DNA of 64,000 nt, from contig NZ_VTRT01000004.1 in NCBI RefSeq assembly GCF_008274585.1, forward strand, positions 124,001 to 188,000, in the 5' to 3' direction. The DNA is from Pedobacter sp. BS3 (lineage in GTDB: Bacteria; Bacteroidota; Bacteroidia; Sphingobacteriales; Sphingobacteriaceae). The notes under the pieces were generated by a model that was not told the DNA's origin, ran no database searches, and saw nothing but the letters and a program-made list of their open reading frames with translations. Shown piece after piece: positions 1 through 8,832 of this stretch. The position numbers and the translations under genes are program-made. Within the stretch, counting starts at the first letter, position 1. Each line of letters starts with the position of its first letter.

Positions 1-1
1 T

Positions 2-1546
2 CCATTGGGTGTAATGAGCAGCTATAACGATTGGGATGGCATTCCCATAACAGGAAGTCATTATTTTCTTACGGATTTGCTGCGTAACCAGTTTGGATTT
101 AATGGTTATGTCGTTTCAGATAGCAAAGCCGTAGAATTTATCGCTTCCAAGCATCACGTGGCTGCCGATTTTAAAGGCGCTATTGAACAGGCTGTCAATG
201 CGGGATTAGATGTATGGACGAATTTCAGGCAGCCCGAAGATTATATTCTTCCCTTACGGGAGCTGGTTAAAGAAGGTAAAGTATCCCAGGAAACGCTTAA
301 CAAACGGGTAAAAGAAGTATTAACGGTTAAATTCAAATTGGGATTGTTTGATCGTCCTTTTGTTGAAGATCCGCAGCAGGCTGATAAAACAGTTCACACC
401 AAAGCCGATGATGATTTTGCCTTGCAGCTGAACCGGGAATCGCTGGTATTGCTGAAAAACGAAAAGAATATATTACCTCTTAACAAGCAGCAAACCCGGA
501 AAATACTGGTAACAGGTCCGTTGGCGGCAGAAACCAGCTACATGGTTAGCCGGTACGGTCCGGGTAATAATCCGTCTACGTCCATATTAGAAGGTATAAA
601 ACAATATGGAGGAAATCATATCAGGGTAGATTATGCCAAAGGTTGCGATATTGTAAACCCCGGCTGGCCCGGAACGGAAATTATACCAACTGCATTGACA
701 ACTTCGGAACAAGCTTCCATAAACGAGGCGGTAGCCAAAGCCAAACAATCAGATATCGTGATCGCTGTGGTAGGTGAGGATGAAAAGCGGGTGGGAGAAA
801 GCCTTTCGCGTACCAGCCTTGATCTGCCTGGCAGGCAACAACAGCTTTTACAGGCGCTTTACGAAACCGGTAAACCGGTAATTCTCGTACTGGTAAACGG
901 CAGGCCTCTAACTATAAACTGGGCAAACCAGTACTTGCCGGCTATCCTCGAATCCTGGTTTTTAGGCCCGTCGGGAGGAAAGGCTGTTGCCGAAGCGATT
1001 TTTGGCGATTACAATCCCGGCGGAAAACTTCCGGTTACCTTTCCCAAAACTACGGGAGAACTGGAGTTTAATTTCCCGTTTAAGCCTGGTTCGCATGCCG
1101 ATCAGCCATCATCTGGCGAAGACGGATATGGCTCAACACGGGTTAACGGGGCGCTTTATCCCTTTGGCTACGGCCTGAGCTATACCACATTTCAGTACAA
1201 AAACCTGAAAGTGACTCCCGAAAAACAAACCCCAACCGGCAATGTACAGGTTTCGGTTGAGGTAACCAATACCGGCAGCCGTAAAGGCGATGAAGTAGTG
1301 CAGCTATACATTCGCGATAAGCTGAGCAGCGTAATTGTCTACGATTCACAGTTACGCGGCTTTGAACGCATCACGCTGCAACCCGGCGAAACCAAAACCG
1401 TAACGTTTACCATTCATCCCGAACACCTGATGCTGCTTAACCGCGATATGCAATGGGTAGTAGAACCGGGCGAATTTGAAGCGTTAATAGGAAGCTCTTC
1501 CGAGGATATCCGGCAGAAGCAAACTTTTGTTATTACAGGTAAATAA
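2..1546 (+). CDS. Glycoside hydrolase family 3 enzyme, 5'-truncated by window edge
   Basis: This is the C-terminal 514 residues or so of a GH3 beta-glycosidase (beta-glucosidase or beta-xylosidase type), probably periplasmic or surface exposed. The reading frame is open to the left edge, so the true start lies outside. Near the left end, GYVVSDSKAV carries the family nucleophile Asp (VVSD). The GH3 C-terminal alpha/beta sandwich follows (about residues 140-350, with the KNEKNILPL and AVVGEDE/GESLSRTSLDLPG motifs). It ends in a fibronectin type III-like domain (about 390-505, with GDEVVQLYIRD and LRGFERITLQPGET). It lies directly upstream of a LacI-type regulator and a SusCD pair, which fits a polysaccharide utilisation locus. 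Exact substrate cannot be read from the sequence. Confidence 0.93.
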   Translation, partial: PLGVMSSYNDWDGIPITGSHYFLTDLLRNQFGFNGYVVSDSKAVEFIASKHHVAADFKGAIEQAVNAGLDVWTNFRQPEDYILPLRELVKEGKVSQETLNKRVKEVLTVKFKLGLFDRPFVEDPQQADKTVHTKADDDFALQLNRESLVLLKNEKNILPLNKQQTRKILVTGPLAAETSYMVSRYGPGNNPSTSILEGIKQYGGNHIRVDYAKGCDIVNPGWPGTEIIPTALTTSEQASINEAVAKAKQSDIVIAVVGEDEKRVGESLSRTSLDLPGRQQQLLQALYETGKPVILVLVNGRPLTINWANQYLPAILESWFLGPSGGKAVAEAIFGDYNPGGKLPVTFPKTTGELEFNFPFKPGSHADQPSSGEDGYGSTRVNGALYPFGYGLSYTTFQYKNLKVTPEKQTPTGNVQVSVEVTNTGSRKGDEVVQLYIRDKLSSVIVYDSQLRGFERITLQPGETKTVTFTIHPEHLMLLNRDMQWVVEPGEFEALIGSSSEDIRQKQTFVITGK

Positions 1547-1593
1547 ACAGTAATGCATCAGGTTGTGTATATTTAAATTTCTTTGCAAATGCG

Positions 1594-2640
1594 ATGAAGA
1601 AGTATGCTGGTAATAAGGTAATTACAATAAGCGATATCGCTAAAGAGCTGTCTGTGTCCAAATCAACGGTATCCCGGGCATTGCAGGATCATCATTCTAT
1701 CAGCGATGCAACGAAACAGGCGGTAAAGCGGCTTGCGAAGCAATACAATTACCACCCTAATGCCATTGCATCAAGCCTGTTTAAAAAATCAACCAAAACC
1801 ATTGGTGTTATCGTTCCTATTATATCGCATTACTTTTTTTCCACAGTTATATCGGGTATCGAAGATGTGGCGTACAAAGCCGGGTACAAGGTTATTATCT
1901 GCCAGTCCAATGAATCGTATAAACGTGAGGTTGATTTAGTAAAGACATTGTTGTCTGCTCATGTTGACGGTCTGATTGTTTCGGTTTCCCGCGAAACAAA
2001 AAATGCAGGTCACTTCCAGCTTTTTTTAGATAAGGGGATACCGCTGGTGTTTTTTGACCGGCTTCCTGTAGGTATTAAAAGCAACAGCGTTTCGGTTGAC
2101 GATTATCAGGGAGCATACCATCTTGTAGAGCACCTGATCAAACAAGGTTTTAAAAAAATAGCACATTTTGCAGGTCCGCAGCATGTTATTGTGGCCAAAA
2201 ACCGCTTCCTCGGCTATAAAGCCGCCTTGCAGAAACACCATATCCCATTTGACGAAAACCTGGTTTTTGAAACCGGCTTCGAGCGAAAACATGGCGCCAA
2301 AGCTGCTGAGCTGCTGCTATCCCGCGATACCCTTCCTGATGCGGTGTTTGCAGTTTGCGATCCGGTAGCAATCGGGTTGATGTTTGTGCTAAAACAACAT
2401 GGAATAAAAATACCCGGTGATATGGCAGTCGCCGGGTTTAACGATGAGCCGATCGCTACCGTAATTGAGCCGCAGCTTACCACGGTAGTGCAGCCGGCTT
2501 TTGACATGGGTGTTTCGGCAGCAACCATTTTTCTCAAAAAAGTAACAGAAGATGCGGATGCTGATTTCATTGAAAAAGTACATCACACCGCATTAAGGAT
2601 ACGCAATTCGAGCTTGCGGCTAACTCCAAATCCCTCCTGA
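1594..2640 (+). CDS. LacI family transcriptional regulator
   Basis: A 348-residue one-component regulator. Residues about 12-60 form the LacI helix-turn-helix and hinge (ITISDIAKELSVSKSTVSRAL ends in a typical recognition helix, followed by YNYHPNAIA). Residues 67-330 form the periplasmic-binding-protein-like effector domain (TIGVIVPIISHYFFSTVISG, DGLIVSVSRET, VAGFNDEPIATVIEPQLTTV). It starts 47 bp after the GH3 gene and ends in TGA. It is the only regulator next to the first SusCD pair, so it probably controls this PUL in response to a released sugar. Two identical palindromes with a central CG, the usual LacI operator signature, lie between it and susC. Family assignment is firm; the effector is unknown. 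Confidence 0.96.
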   Translation: MKKYAGNKVITISDIAKELSVSKSTVSRALQDHHSISDATKQAVKRLAKQYNYHPNAIASSLFKKSTKTIGVIVPIISHYFFSTVISGIEDVAYKAGYKVIICQSNESYKREVDLVKTLLSAHVDGLIVSVSRETKNAGHFQLFLDKGIPLVFFDRLPVGIKSNSVSVDDYQGAYHLVEHLIKQGFKKIAHFAGPQHVIVAKNRFLGYKAALQKHHIPFDENLVFETGFERKHGAKAAELLLSRDTLPDAVFAVCDPVAIGLMFVLKQHGIKIPGDMAVAGFNDEPIATVIEPQLTTVVQPAFDMGVSAATIFLKKVTEDADADFIEKVHHTALRIRNSSLRLTPNPS

Positions 2641-2935
2641 GATAGCGCTCGTTCAAAAAAGTGTGACCCCAGCTTGTATATCGCATTAAGATACCGGATT
2701 CCCGAGTACTCCTAGGATGTACCGACATCTTTAACAATAGACCCATTGACTTTTCAGCCCTTATCTGCACTATACGTTGTCCTCTCACTGCCTTTGTTAA
2801 TCATGGAGGTGGATTTACCTTAACTGCCTATGTGGGTATTTGGAATAAAGTGTAGAACAGGCTTATATTGACCTTGTACCGGATGATGTATATTTTGAGC
2901 TTTTTAATAATCTAGTAAGATCATTCAGCTTTTTG

Positions 2936-2945
2936 CAACCGGTTG
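2936..2945. promoter_or_regulatory. Candidate LacI-family operator O1 (CAACCGGTTG)
   Basis: A perfect 10-bp palindrome with the central CG typical of LacI-family operators. The identical sequence recurs 280 bp downstream, just before the susC start. I noticed no other copy of this exact 10-mer in the window. Binding by the adjacent LacI-type regulator is inference. Confidence 0.55.
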
Positions 2946-3215
2946 TAAAAAAACTTAAAATTTATCCAAATAAACCCAAGAAGATTTATTATTCAATCAT
3001 ATATACATTATATGTGAATATACACGGCAGATAATGCTAAAATAGCTGAATACTTCGCCAATTGATAAAAATAACAATTGCCGATTATTTGCTCAATTGC
3101 GATAACCAATTAACACACGTTTTCACCAATTAAAAAATGTTAACTAATGATGAGAAAATTGACGCTTTTTCATAGATGAAGAATGAGCATCTGGGATTTT
3201 AATTTTAGTAGAAAT

Positions 3216-3225
3216 CAACCGGTTG
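3216..3225. promoter_or_regulatory. Candidate LacI-family operator O2 (CAACCGGTTG)
   Basis: The second identical palindrome. It ends 37 bp before the susC ATG, so it overlaps the probable promoter or early leader. That position suits a repressor or activator of the susCD operon. Paired with the copy at 2936-2945 it could support DNA looping. Confidence 0.6.
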
Positions 3226-3262
3226 CGTTAGCAGTCGGGTAAAACCAATTAATTAAATTAAT

Positions 3263-6200
3263 ATGAATAAAAAATTTACACGAGCTTTTTTGCCACCAGA
3301 GAAAGCTTTTGCATTGAATGCCGGAAGGCTAAGGATCTTCCTGCTTATGGCGGTATTGCAACTGCTTATTACGGCAGTTTATGCCCAGTCAACTATTAAA
3401 GTTACCGGAACTGTAACTGATTCTAAAGGCGAACCGCTGCCCGGGGTTAGTATAAAGGTAAAAGGCACACCTGCCGGTACTTCAACAAACGCTAACGGTA
3501 AGTATACCATTACAGTTCCCGATGCTAAATCGGTACTCACCTTTACCTATGTTGGTTTTGTAACTAAAGAAGAAAGTGTAGGCAGCCGTACCGTTATTAA
3601 TATTAAACTAAGCGAAAATGTAAGCGATCTGGATGAAGTTGTAGTAACGGGCTACGGTAGCGCTGTAAGAAAACGCGACCTGACCGGCGCCATTGCTTCG
3701 GTATCATCAAAAGATATCCAGGAGCGGCAGCCTGTAACCTTATATGATGCCCTTCAGGGACAGGTAGCAGGCGCCCTGGTAATGAACGATAATGGTGATC
3801 CAACCGGCGAAGGAACCATCCAGATCCGGGGAGCGTCAACCATCAATGCATCTGGTACCGGCCCATTATATGTTATTGATGGAGTAATAAGCGATGACGC
3901 CAATTTTGTAAATCCGGCTGATATTGAAAGCTTTGAAGTGTTAAAAGATGCTTCTTCTGCTGCTATTTACGGTGCACGTGGAGCTAATGGGGTTATTATT
4001 ATAACTACAAAAAGAGGCCAGGAAGGCAAGCCCAGTATAACAGTGCAATATACCCATACCCTGGGCGAATTGGCTCATAAATTACCTGCTGTTACGGCGG
4101 CAGATTTACGTTATTACCGGGCGCATCGCGACAATAAAACGACCGGTGCAGTGGCTGACTCGGTAAACCATTACATGAACCAGGATAATGATTTTCAGGA
4201 CGAGATGCTGAGAACAGCGCACAAGCAGGTTGCTTCGCTGACATTACGGGGTGGGCAAAAAGGCTTAACCTATTATAGCGGTGTAAATTATACAGACGAC
4301 CGTTCTATTGTTATTAATAGCTGGGCTAAAATGCTGCAGACCAAGCTTAACGTAGATTATCAAGCCTCGCCGAAGCTGAAGATCAGCAATAATTTAGCCT
4401 TTGCTTATCAGAGTGGTAACGATATCCCGGTGGGTACTTCTGTTAACGTGCTGTTTGACCGTAACCCCTGGACCAGCTTGTACAACCCTGACGGCTCGAT
4501 GTCAAGTTATGTAGAATCCAAACGGAATCCTGTGGCGTATGCGTTATATGAAATTCATAAGCGTAACTACTTAACGGCGCAGTACAACATACAGCTTAAT
4601 TATAAGATATATAAGGATCTGCAATTCACCACGTTGTTTAATGCTAAGGCCAGGAATAATCAATATACCAATTTCTCGCCCAAGTGGTTAACGTCAAAGG
4701 GCGAAGGTAATGCAAGCGGTACGAATGAACTTAGCAAAGATTTCAATTGGGAATACCAGGCATTCTTTAACTATAATAAAACCCTTGCCGGAAGCCATAA
4801 TATAACCGGTATGTTGGGCTTCAGTGCTGACAGGCGGCGTTACGATGATTTCTATTTTGCCATGTCGCAATACCTGAACGAAACCATTTACACCTCAAAT
4901 GCCGCGGGTCTGCTGGACCTGGCTAAGACCACTACATTTGCTACTGCCAATTCAGATGCATCGCTCTTTGGCCGCTTAGGTTATAATTATAAAGGCCGCT
5001 ACTTGGTTGAGGGTACATACCGTCGTGACGGTTCTTCCCGTTTCGGTTCCAATAATAAATACGGAAATTTCTTCTCAGGATCCGCCGCATGGCGTTTCTC
5101 TGACGAAACATTTATGAAATGGTCTAAATCATTCCTGGAAGATGGTAAGTTGCGCTACAGCGTTGGACAAACCGGTAATGATGCTATTAATGATTACGGT
5201 TCTGTATCGCTCATCAATTTTGGCGATGAGTTTTATAACCTGGTAAGCATGGGAGCATTAAGTACTACCATGGGAAACACCAATATTAAATGGGAATCAA
5301 CAACACAACAAAATCTTGGTCTTGACCTTAGTTTGTTCAAAGGCAAGGTGAGCGTATCAGTAGATGCATACAAAAAAGTTACTTCTAATTTGTTGTATGA
5401 CAAAAAGTTACCTGCTGAGACAGGGTTTGTCAGTACTTTTATTAATTTAGGTACTATTACCAATAAAGGATTGGAGATAGCCATTGGCGGAACACCTGTA
5501 AGTAAGAAAGATTTCCAGTGGAGCACCAATGTCAACGCATCGTTTCAGCAGGGCAAAATTACTAAGCTGGCTGACAATAGCTCCTTTTTATCGGGTGATA
5601 AATGGCTGATACAAGAAGGCGGTAATATCGGTGATATGTACATGTTCAAAAATCTGGGTGTGTATCAATACGATGTGTCTAACGCCTACGATGAACATTG
5701 GAACCTGCTAACCCCCGTAGGCGTATCAAGCGATGGCAAAGCGGCAGAAGGTTACCTGCTTAACGGACAACCTTATACCGGTGTCGTGCAGCAAATGAAA
5801 GATGGAAGCTCCGGTCGGGTATTAACTGGTGGTAATACCATCTGGCAGGATACCGACCATAACGGGGTAATTGATAATAATGATAAAGCCATTTTAGGTA
5901 ATGGTGTGCCTAAATACTACTTCGGGTTTGTCAATAATTTCAGGTACAAACAGTTTTCGCTCAATGTTATTTTTAACGGCAGCTTAGGTTACCAGGTATA
6001 CAATAAGGTAGCTAATGGACAGAACAGGAACAGTTCAACCTATTCGCCGCCGACACCAGATGCCATTTACAATTCCTGGCAAAAGCAGGGCGATATTGCT
6101 AAATATCCTTACTTCCCGAATAAAGACACTTATGGCGACATGCGTTATGGCATAAACAGCTTATATCTCGAAGATGGTGATTTTATCCGCCTGAGCAGCG

Positions 6201-6412
6201 CTAAGCTGACCTATACGCTGGATAATAAAATTGCCAAAAGATTTAAGGCAAAATCTGCTAATGTATACGTTTTTGGCCAGAACCTGGCTACCTGGACAAA
6301 CTACAGCTGGTTTGACCCCGAGTTTAGCTCTAAAGGTTTAAACATTGGTGAGGATAGCGGTAAATATCCCAAAAGAAGAGAAATTGGTTTAGGTGTCCAG
6401 TTAATTTTTTAA
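3263..6412 (+). CDS. SusC/RagA family TonB-linked outer membrane transporter
   Basis: A 1049-residue TonB-dependent glycan importer. It has a long signal peptide (about 1-41, ending AVYAQ) and a carboxypeptidase-regulatory-like domain (about 45-120, VTGTVTDSKGEPLPGVSIKV). The SusC plug follows (about 125-250, with DEVVVTGYG, PLYVIDGV and ASSAAIYGARGANGVIIITT), then a large beta-barrel ending in the usual C-terminal phenylalanine (QLIF). There is no STN domain, so it is not of the sigma/anti-sigma signalling type. It is 10 bp upstream of the partner susD and heads an operon of SusC, SusD and a small lipoprotein. Candidate LacI operators lie upstream. It should import oligosaccharides released by the surface enzymes of this locus. 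Confidence 0.97.
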   Translation: MNKKFTRAFLPPEKAFALNAGRLRIFLLMAVLQLLITAVYAQSTIKVTGTVTDSKGEPLPGVSIKVKGTPAGTSTNANGKYTITVPDAKSVLTFTYVGFVTKEESVGSRTVINIKLSENVSDLDEVVVTGYGSAVRKRDLTGAIASVSSKDIQERQPVTLYDALQGQVAGALVMNDNGDPTGEGTIQIRGASTINASGTGPLYVIDGVISDDANFVNPADIESFEVLKDASSAAIYGARGANGVIIITTKRGQEGKPSITVQYTHTLGELAHKLPAVTAADLRYYRAHRDNKTTGAVADSVNHYMNQDNDFQDEMLRTAHKQVASLTLRGGQKGLTYYSGVNYTDDRSIVINSWAKMLQTKLNVDYQASPKLKISNNLAFAYQSGNDIPVGTSVNVLFDRNPWTSLYNPDGSMSSYVESKRNPVAYALYEIHKRNYLTAQYNIQLNYKIYKDLQFTTLFNAKARNNQYTNFSPKWLTSKGEGNASGTNELSKDFNWEYQAFFNYNKTLAGSHNITGMLGFSADRRRYDDFYFAMSQYLNETIYTSNAAGLLDLAKTTTFATANSDASLFGRLGYNYKGRYLVEGTYRRDGSSRFGSNNKYGNFFSGSAAWRFSDETFMKWSKSFLEDGKLRYSVGQTGNDAINDYGSVSLINFGDEFYNLVSMGALSTTMGNTNIKWESTTQQNLGLDLSLFKGKVSVSVDAYKKVTSNLLYDKKLPAETGFVSTFINLGTITNKGLEIAIGGTPVSKKDFQWSTNVNASFQQGKITKLADNSSFLSGDKWLIQEGGNIGDMYMFKNLGVYQYDVSNAYDEHWNLLTPVGVSSDGKAAEGYLLNGQPYTGVVQQMKDGSSGRVLTGGNTIWQDTDHNGVIDNNDKAILGNGVPKYYFGFVNNFRYKQFSLNVIFNGSLGYQVYNKVANGQNRNSSTYSPPTPDAIYNSWQKQGDIAKYPYFPNKDTYGDMRYGINSLYLEDGDFIRLSSAKLTYTLDNKIAKRFKAKSANVYVFGQNLATWTNYSWFDPEFSSKGLNIGEDSGKYPKRREIGLGVQLIF

Positions 6413-6422
6413 AGTATTTGAT

Positions 6423-7952
6423 ATGAAAAAGATAATATTCGGGACTGCCATCTGCAGTATGTTAATTGTACTGGGCAGTTGTAAAAAATTTTTAGACGAG
6501 AAGCCGTTAAGTGCGGTTTCACTCGAACAATATTTCCGGTCGGCACAGGATATTACCTCATCGGTAGCCGGTGTATATGCTGCCTTTCAGCAGGAAATGA
6601 CCGGCGATGGTGATAATAAATCAAAAATATCAACGTATGGTGGTAAATATCATTATTGGGGAGAATCCCGCTCAGATGATTTTGAGCGCAATGGCTATTA
6701 CAGCACGCTTGACGTAGAAACTACGTTAAACCAGCTCACCTCCGATAATGATATGGCCGATTGGACAGGTTTGTATATTACTATAGGTCGGGCCAATACC
6801 TGTATCAAATACATTCCTGGAGTCCCTAAGTACGATGCTACCGTTTCGCCAGTAACTGTAAATAACAGCCTGGCGCAATGCTATGCCATGCGGGCCATGT
6901 GCTATTTTTACATCGTACGGCTCTGGGGCGATGCGCCGATCTGGCTGGAACCTTACGAAGACCAGGCTGAAAATCCGGAAAAACCGAGGGAGAGTAAAGA
7001 CAAGATCCTGGATGAAGTGATTTTGCCCGATCTTCAGAAAGCGTATGAATTGATTCAGAAAAATCAGACAGCTAATGTATGGTATATTAATGAGCCTGCT
7101 ATTTGTGCCATGCTGGCCGACGTATACATGTGGAAGAGAGATTTCCCGAATGCGAAAGCCTGGATGGATAAGCTGTTCGCGACTAAAGGCCCGCAAGGAA
7201 CAGTTTATGGTACGACCGGTGCTACGCTGGAACCGCAGGCAACCTGGAAAAAGCTGTTCACTGCACCTAATACAACAAACGAGAATATCTGGAGCATTAA
7301 CTGGGATTTTACTTCAAACGGATGCGCTTGTATACCAGTATCTATTCAGCTGAGTAATAATCACCAGAAAATAGACTCGGTACTTCACACTACCTGGAAA
7401 AAGAACCTGGTTGATACACGTGTAACCAAGTCCATGGATACGTTACAGGGAAATGGTCACTGGGATAAAGTGCTTAAATATTATGACCCGGTAACAAATG
7501 GTACAAAATTTCCGGCAACTGCCGATAAGATGAACGTTTACCTGGTAATGTACCGCTTAGGCGATATCTATTTGCTCTATGCCGAAGCATTGAACCAACT
7601 TGATAAACCCGGGGATGCCATTACTTTCTTAAATTTCATCCGAAAAAGGGCTATCCTTGCTTCAAATTATGTACCTTATACAACGGCCGATTTTGCAACC
7701 AAAGAAGATTTGGAAGATGCTATACTGAAAGAACGTCAATATGAATTACTGGGCGAAGGTAAGCGTTGGTTCGACTTGATACGTACCAACCACGTTGAAA
7801 AAGTAATGGATCCTATCTTATCTTTACGGCAGCAAAAATACGGTGTACCTGTAGTTGGTTTTGGTACCGATACCAGGAGGTATTTGTGGCCCTTATCTAA
7901 AGACGTGCTTAACGCCAATTCATTGTTAACCCAAAATAAACCCTACAATTAA
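6423..7952 (+). CDS. SusD/RagB family nutrient-binding outer membrane lipoprotein
   Basis: A 509-residue surface glycan-binding lipoprotein that caps the SusC barrel. The signal peptide ends in a lipobox (VLGSC, Cys20), followed by KKFLDEKPLS, typical of the family. Internal helical repeat motifs (CYAMRAMCYFYIVRLWGDAPIW, and later YRLGDIYLLYAEALNQ and LKERQYELLGEGKRWFDLIRT) match the SusD/RagB fold throughout. Ten bases separate it from susC and 13 from the next gene, so the three are cotranscribed. Length is normal and the frame is intact, unlike the second SusD of this window. Confidence 0.97.
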   Translation: MKKIIFGTAICSMLIVLGSCKKFLDEKPLSAVSLEQYFRSAQDITSSVAGVYAAFQQEMTGDGDNKSKISTYGGKYHYWGESRSDDFERNGYYSTLDVETTLNQLTSDNDMADWTGLYITIGRANTCIKYIPGVPKYDATVSPVTVNNSLAQCYAMRAMCYFYIVRLWGDAPIWLEPYEDQAENPEKPRESKDKILDEVILPDLQKAYELIQKNQTANVWYINEPAICAMLADVYMWKRDFPNAKAWMDKLFATKGPQGTVYGTTGATLEPQATWKKLFTAPNTTNENIWSINWDFTSNGCACIPVSIQLSNNHQKIDSVLHTTWKKNLVDTRVTKSMDTLQGNGHWDKVLKYYDPVTNGTKFPATADKMNVYLVMYRLGDIYLLYAEALNQLDKPGDAITFLNFIRKRAILASNYVPYTTADFATKEDLEDAILKERQYELLGEGKRWFDLIRTNHVEKVMDPILSLRQQKYGVPVVGFGTDTRRYLWPLSKDVLNANSLLTQNKPYN

Positions 7953-7965
7953 AAGCAAAAGCATT

Positions 7966-8655
7966 ATGAAAAAGTTACCAGTTTTATTGATCGCTGCTTA
8001 TGCAATGGTGTTAGCAGGATGTTCGTTATTCGGGTTGGATGTGCAGAAAGATGCCAAACACCCAAAAGCAGATACTATTGATGCCCATTTATATAAAAAC
8101 GCCTGGGAGTATATCAAATCAAGAAGTATTGAATCAGCTACAGATACGCTTTTTAAACCGTTTTATACTGGTATTATTTACAGCGGTATAGATACCAATG
8201 AATACAAAAAAGAAAACAGGACATATATCTTGTTGAACAGTGAAGCTGTATACAAAAAGAACAGTGCGTTGTCATTTTTTAACAATGTTCCGGGAAAAAC
8301 CGGTTTGACAGGCAAAAACGATTGGCGTAATTACGATAAAGATGTGGTTAAGGCATATTTACAGTACCTCATTATAGAAGGGCAGTATGCACACGAAAAT
8401 ATACCCATCACCAGGCTTGATGTAAAAACCACCTGTCCGGCAGGAACATACCCGTCAAACCCCAATTCAATTATGAATCTCAGGGTGTACAATGGCGAGT
8501 ACCCAGGTGCAAACCAGCAGGATTCGCCGATAATTATTAATGAGAATCTTGCGGCACCGACTAATTTCGTGATTACATCCGATTTACGCCCGACTAATGG
8601 TATCATCCAGGTAGTCAGGTGCTGGGTAGATCCCAATGCCCCAGTAATTGAGTAA
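7966..8655 (+). CDS. Small PUL lipoprotein, possibly fasciclin-like
   Basis: A 229-residue lipoprotein (lipobox VLAGC, Cys19) following susD by 13 bp. Segments such as RTYILLNSEAVYKK in the middle and NGIIQVVRCWVDP at the end resemble the two sequence blocks of fasciclin domains (the PTNEAF-like block and the NGVIHVID-like block). Similar small proteins often follow SusCD in Sphingobacteriaceae. A surface glycan-binding role is inferred from position and lipidation only. The fasciclin assignment is tentative and no catalytic motif is visible. Confidence 0.6.
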   Translation: MKKLPVLLIAAYAMVLAGCSLFGLDVQKDAKHPKADTIDAHLYKNAWEYIKSRSIESATDTLFKPFYTGIIYSGIDTNEYKKENRTYILLNSEAVYKKNSALSFFNNVPGKTGLTGKNDWRNYDKDVVKAYLQYLIIEGQYAHENIPITRLDVKTTCPAGTYPSNPNSIMNLRVYNGEYPGANQQDSPIIINENLAAPTNFVITSDLRPTNGIIQVVRCWVDPNAPVIE

Positions 8656-8689
8656 TTGTTTTAGGTGTTGATAAGATACCTAAAAACCG

Positions 8690-8798
8690 ATCGTCATTGC
8701 GAACCGAAGGGCTGCTTGAGAAATGGCGTGAAGCAATCTTGAGAGTATTAATAGATTGCTTCCTCACTTCACTGCGTTTCGTTCCTCGCAATGACGAT
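8690..8798. repeat. 109-bp palindromic intergenic repeat
   Basis: The ends form a perfect 12-bp inverted repeat (TCGTCATTGCGA at 8691-8702, its complement at 8786-8797). A second nested inverted repeat lies inside (GAAGCAATCT against AGATTGCTTC). The whole can fold into a long branched hairpin. It resembles a widespread bacterial intergenic repeat built on CGTCATTGCGA and GAAGCAATC. A short spurious reading frame runs through it. Confidence 0.85.
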
Positions 8799-8832
8799 AT
8801 TTTTAATTTAGTAAAGTGTATTATAAAGTGCC

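Larger units (their letters stand above)
2641..3262. other. Intergenic regulatory region upstream of susC
   Basis: These 622 bp separate the LacI gene from susC. I see no convincing gene. The region is AT-rich and holds two copies of a perfect 10-bp palindrome, annotated separately. A TAATTTTA sequence near 3199-3206 resembles the Bacteroidota -7 box (TAnnTTTG) imperfectly and may be part of the susC promoter. Confidence 0.5.

Noticed and set aside
6726-7196. 156-codon minus-strand frame
   Set aside because: Antisense to the well-supported susD gene.
8297-8306. AAACCGGTTT palindrome as a further LacI operator
   Set aside because: It lies inside a coding region and differs in the outer bases from the two sites before susC.
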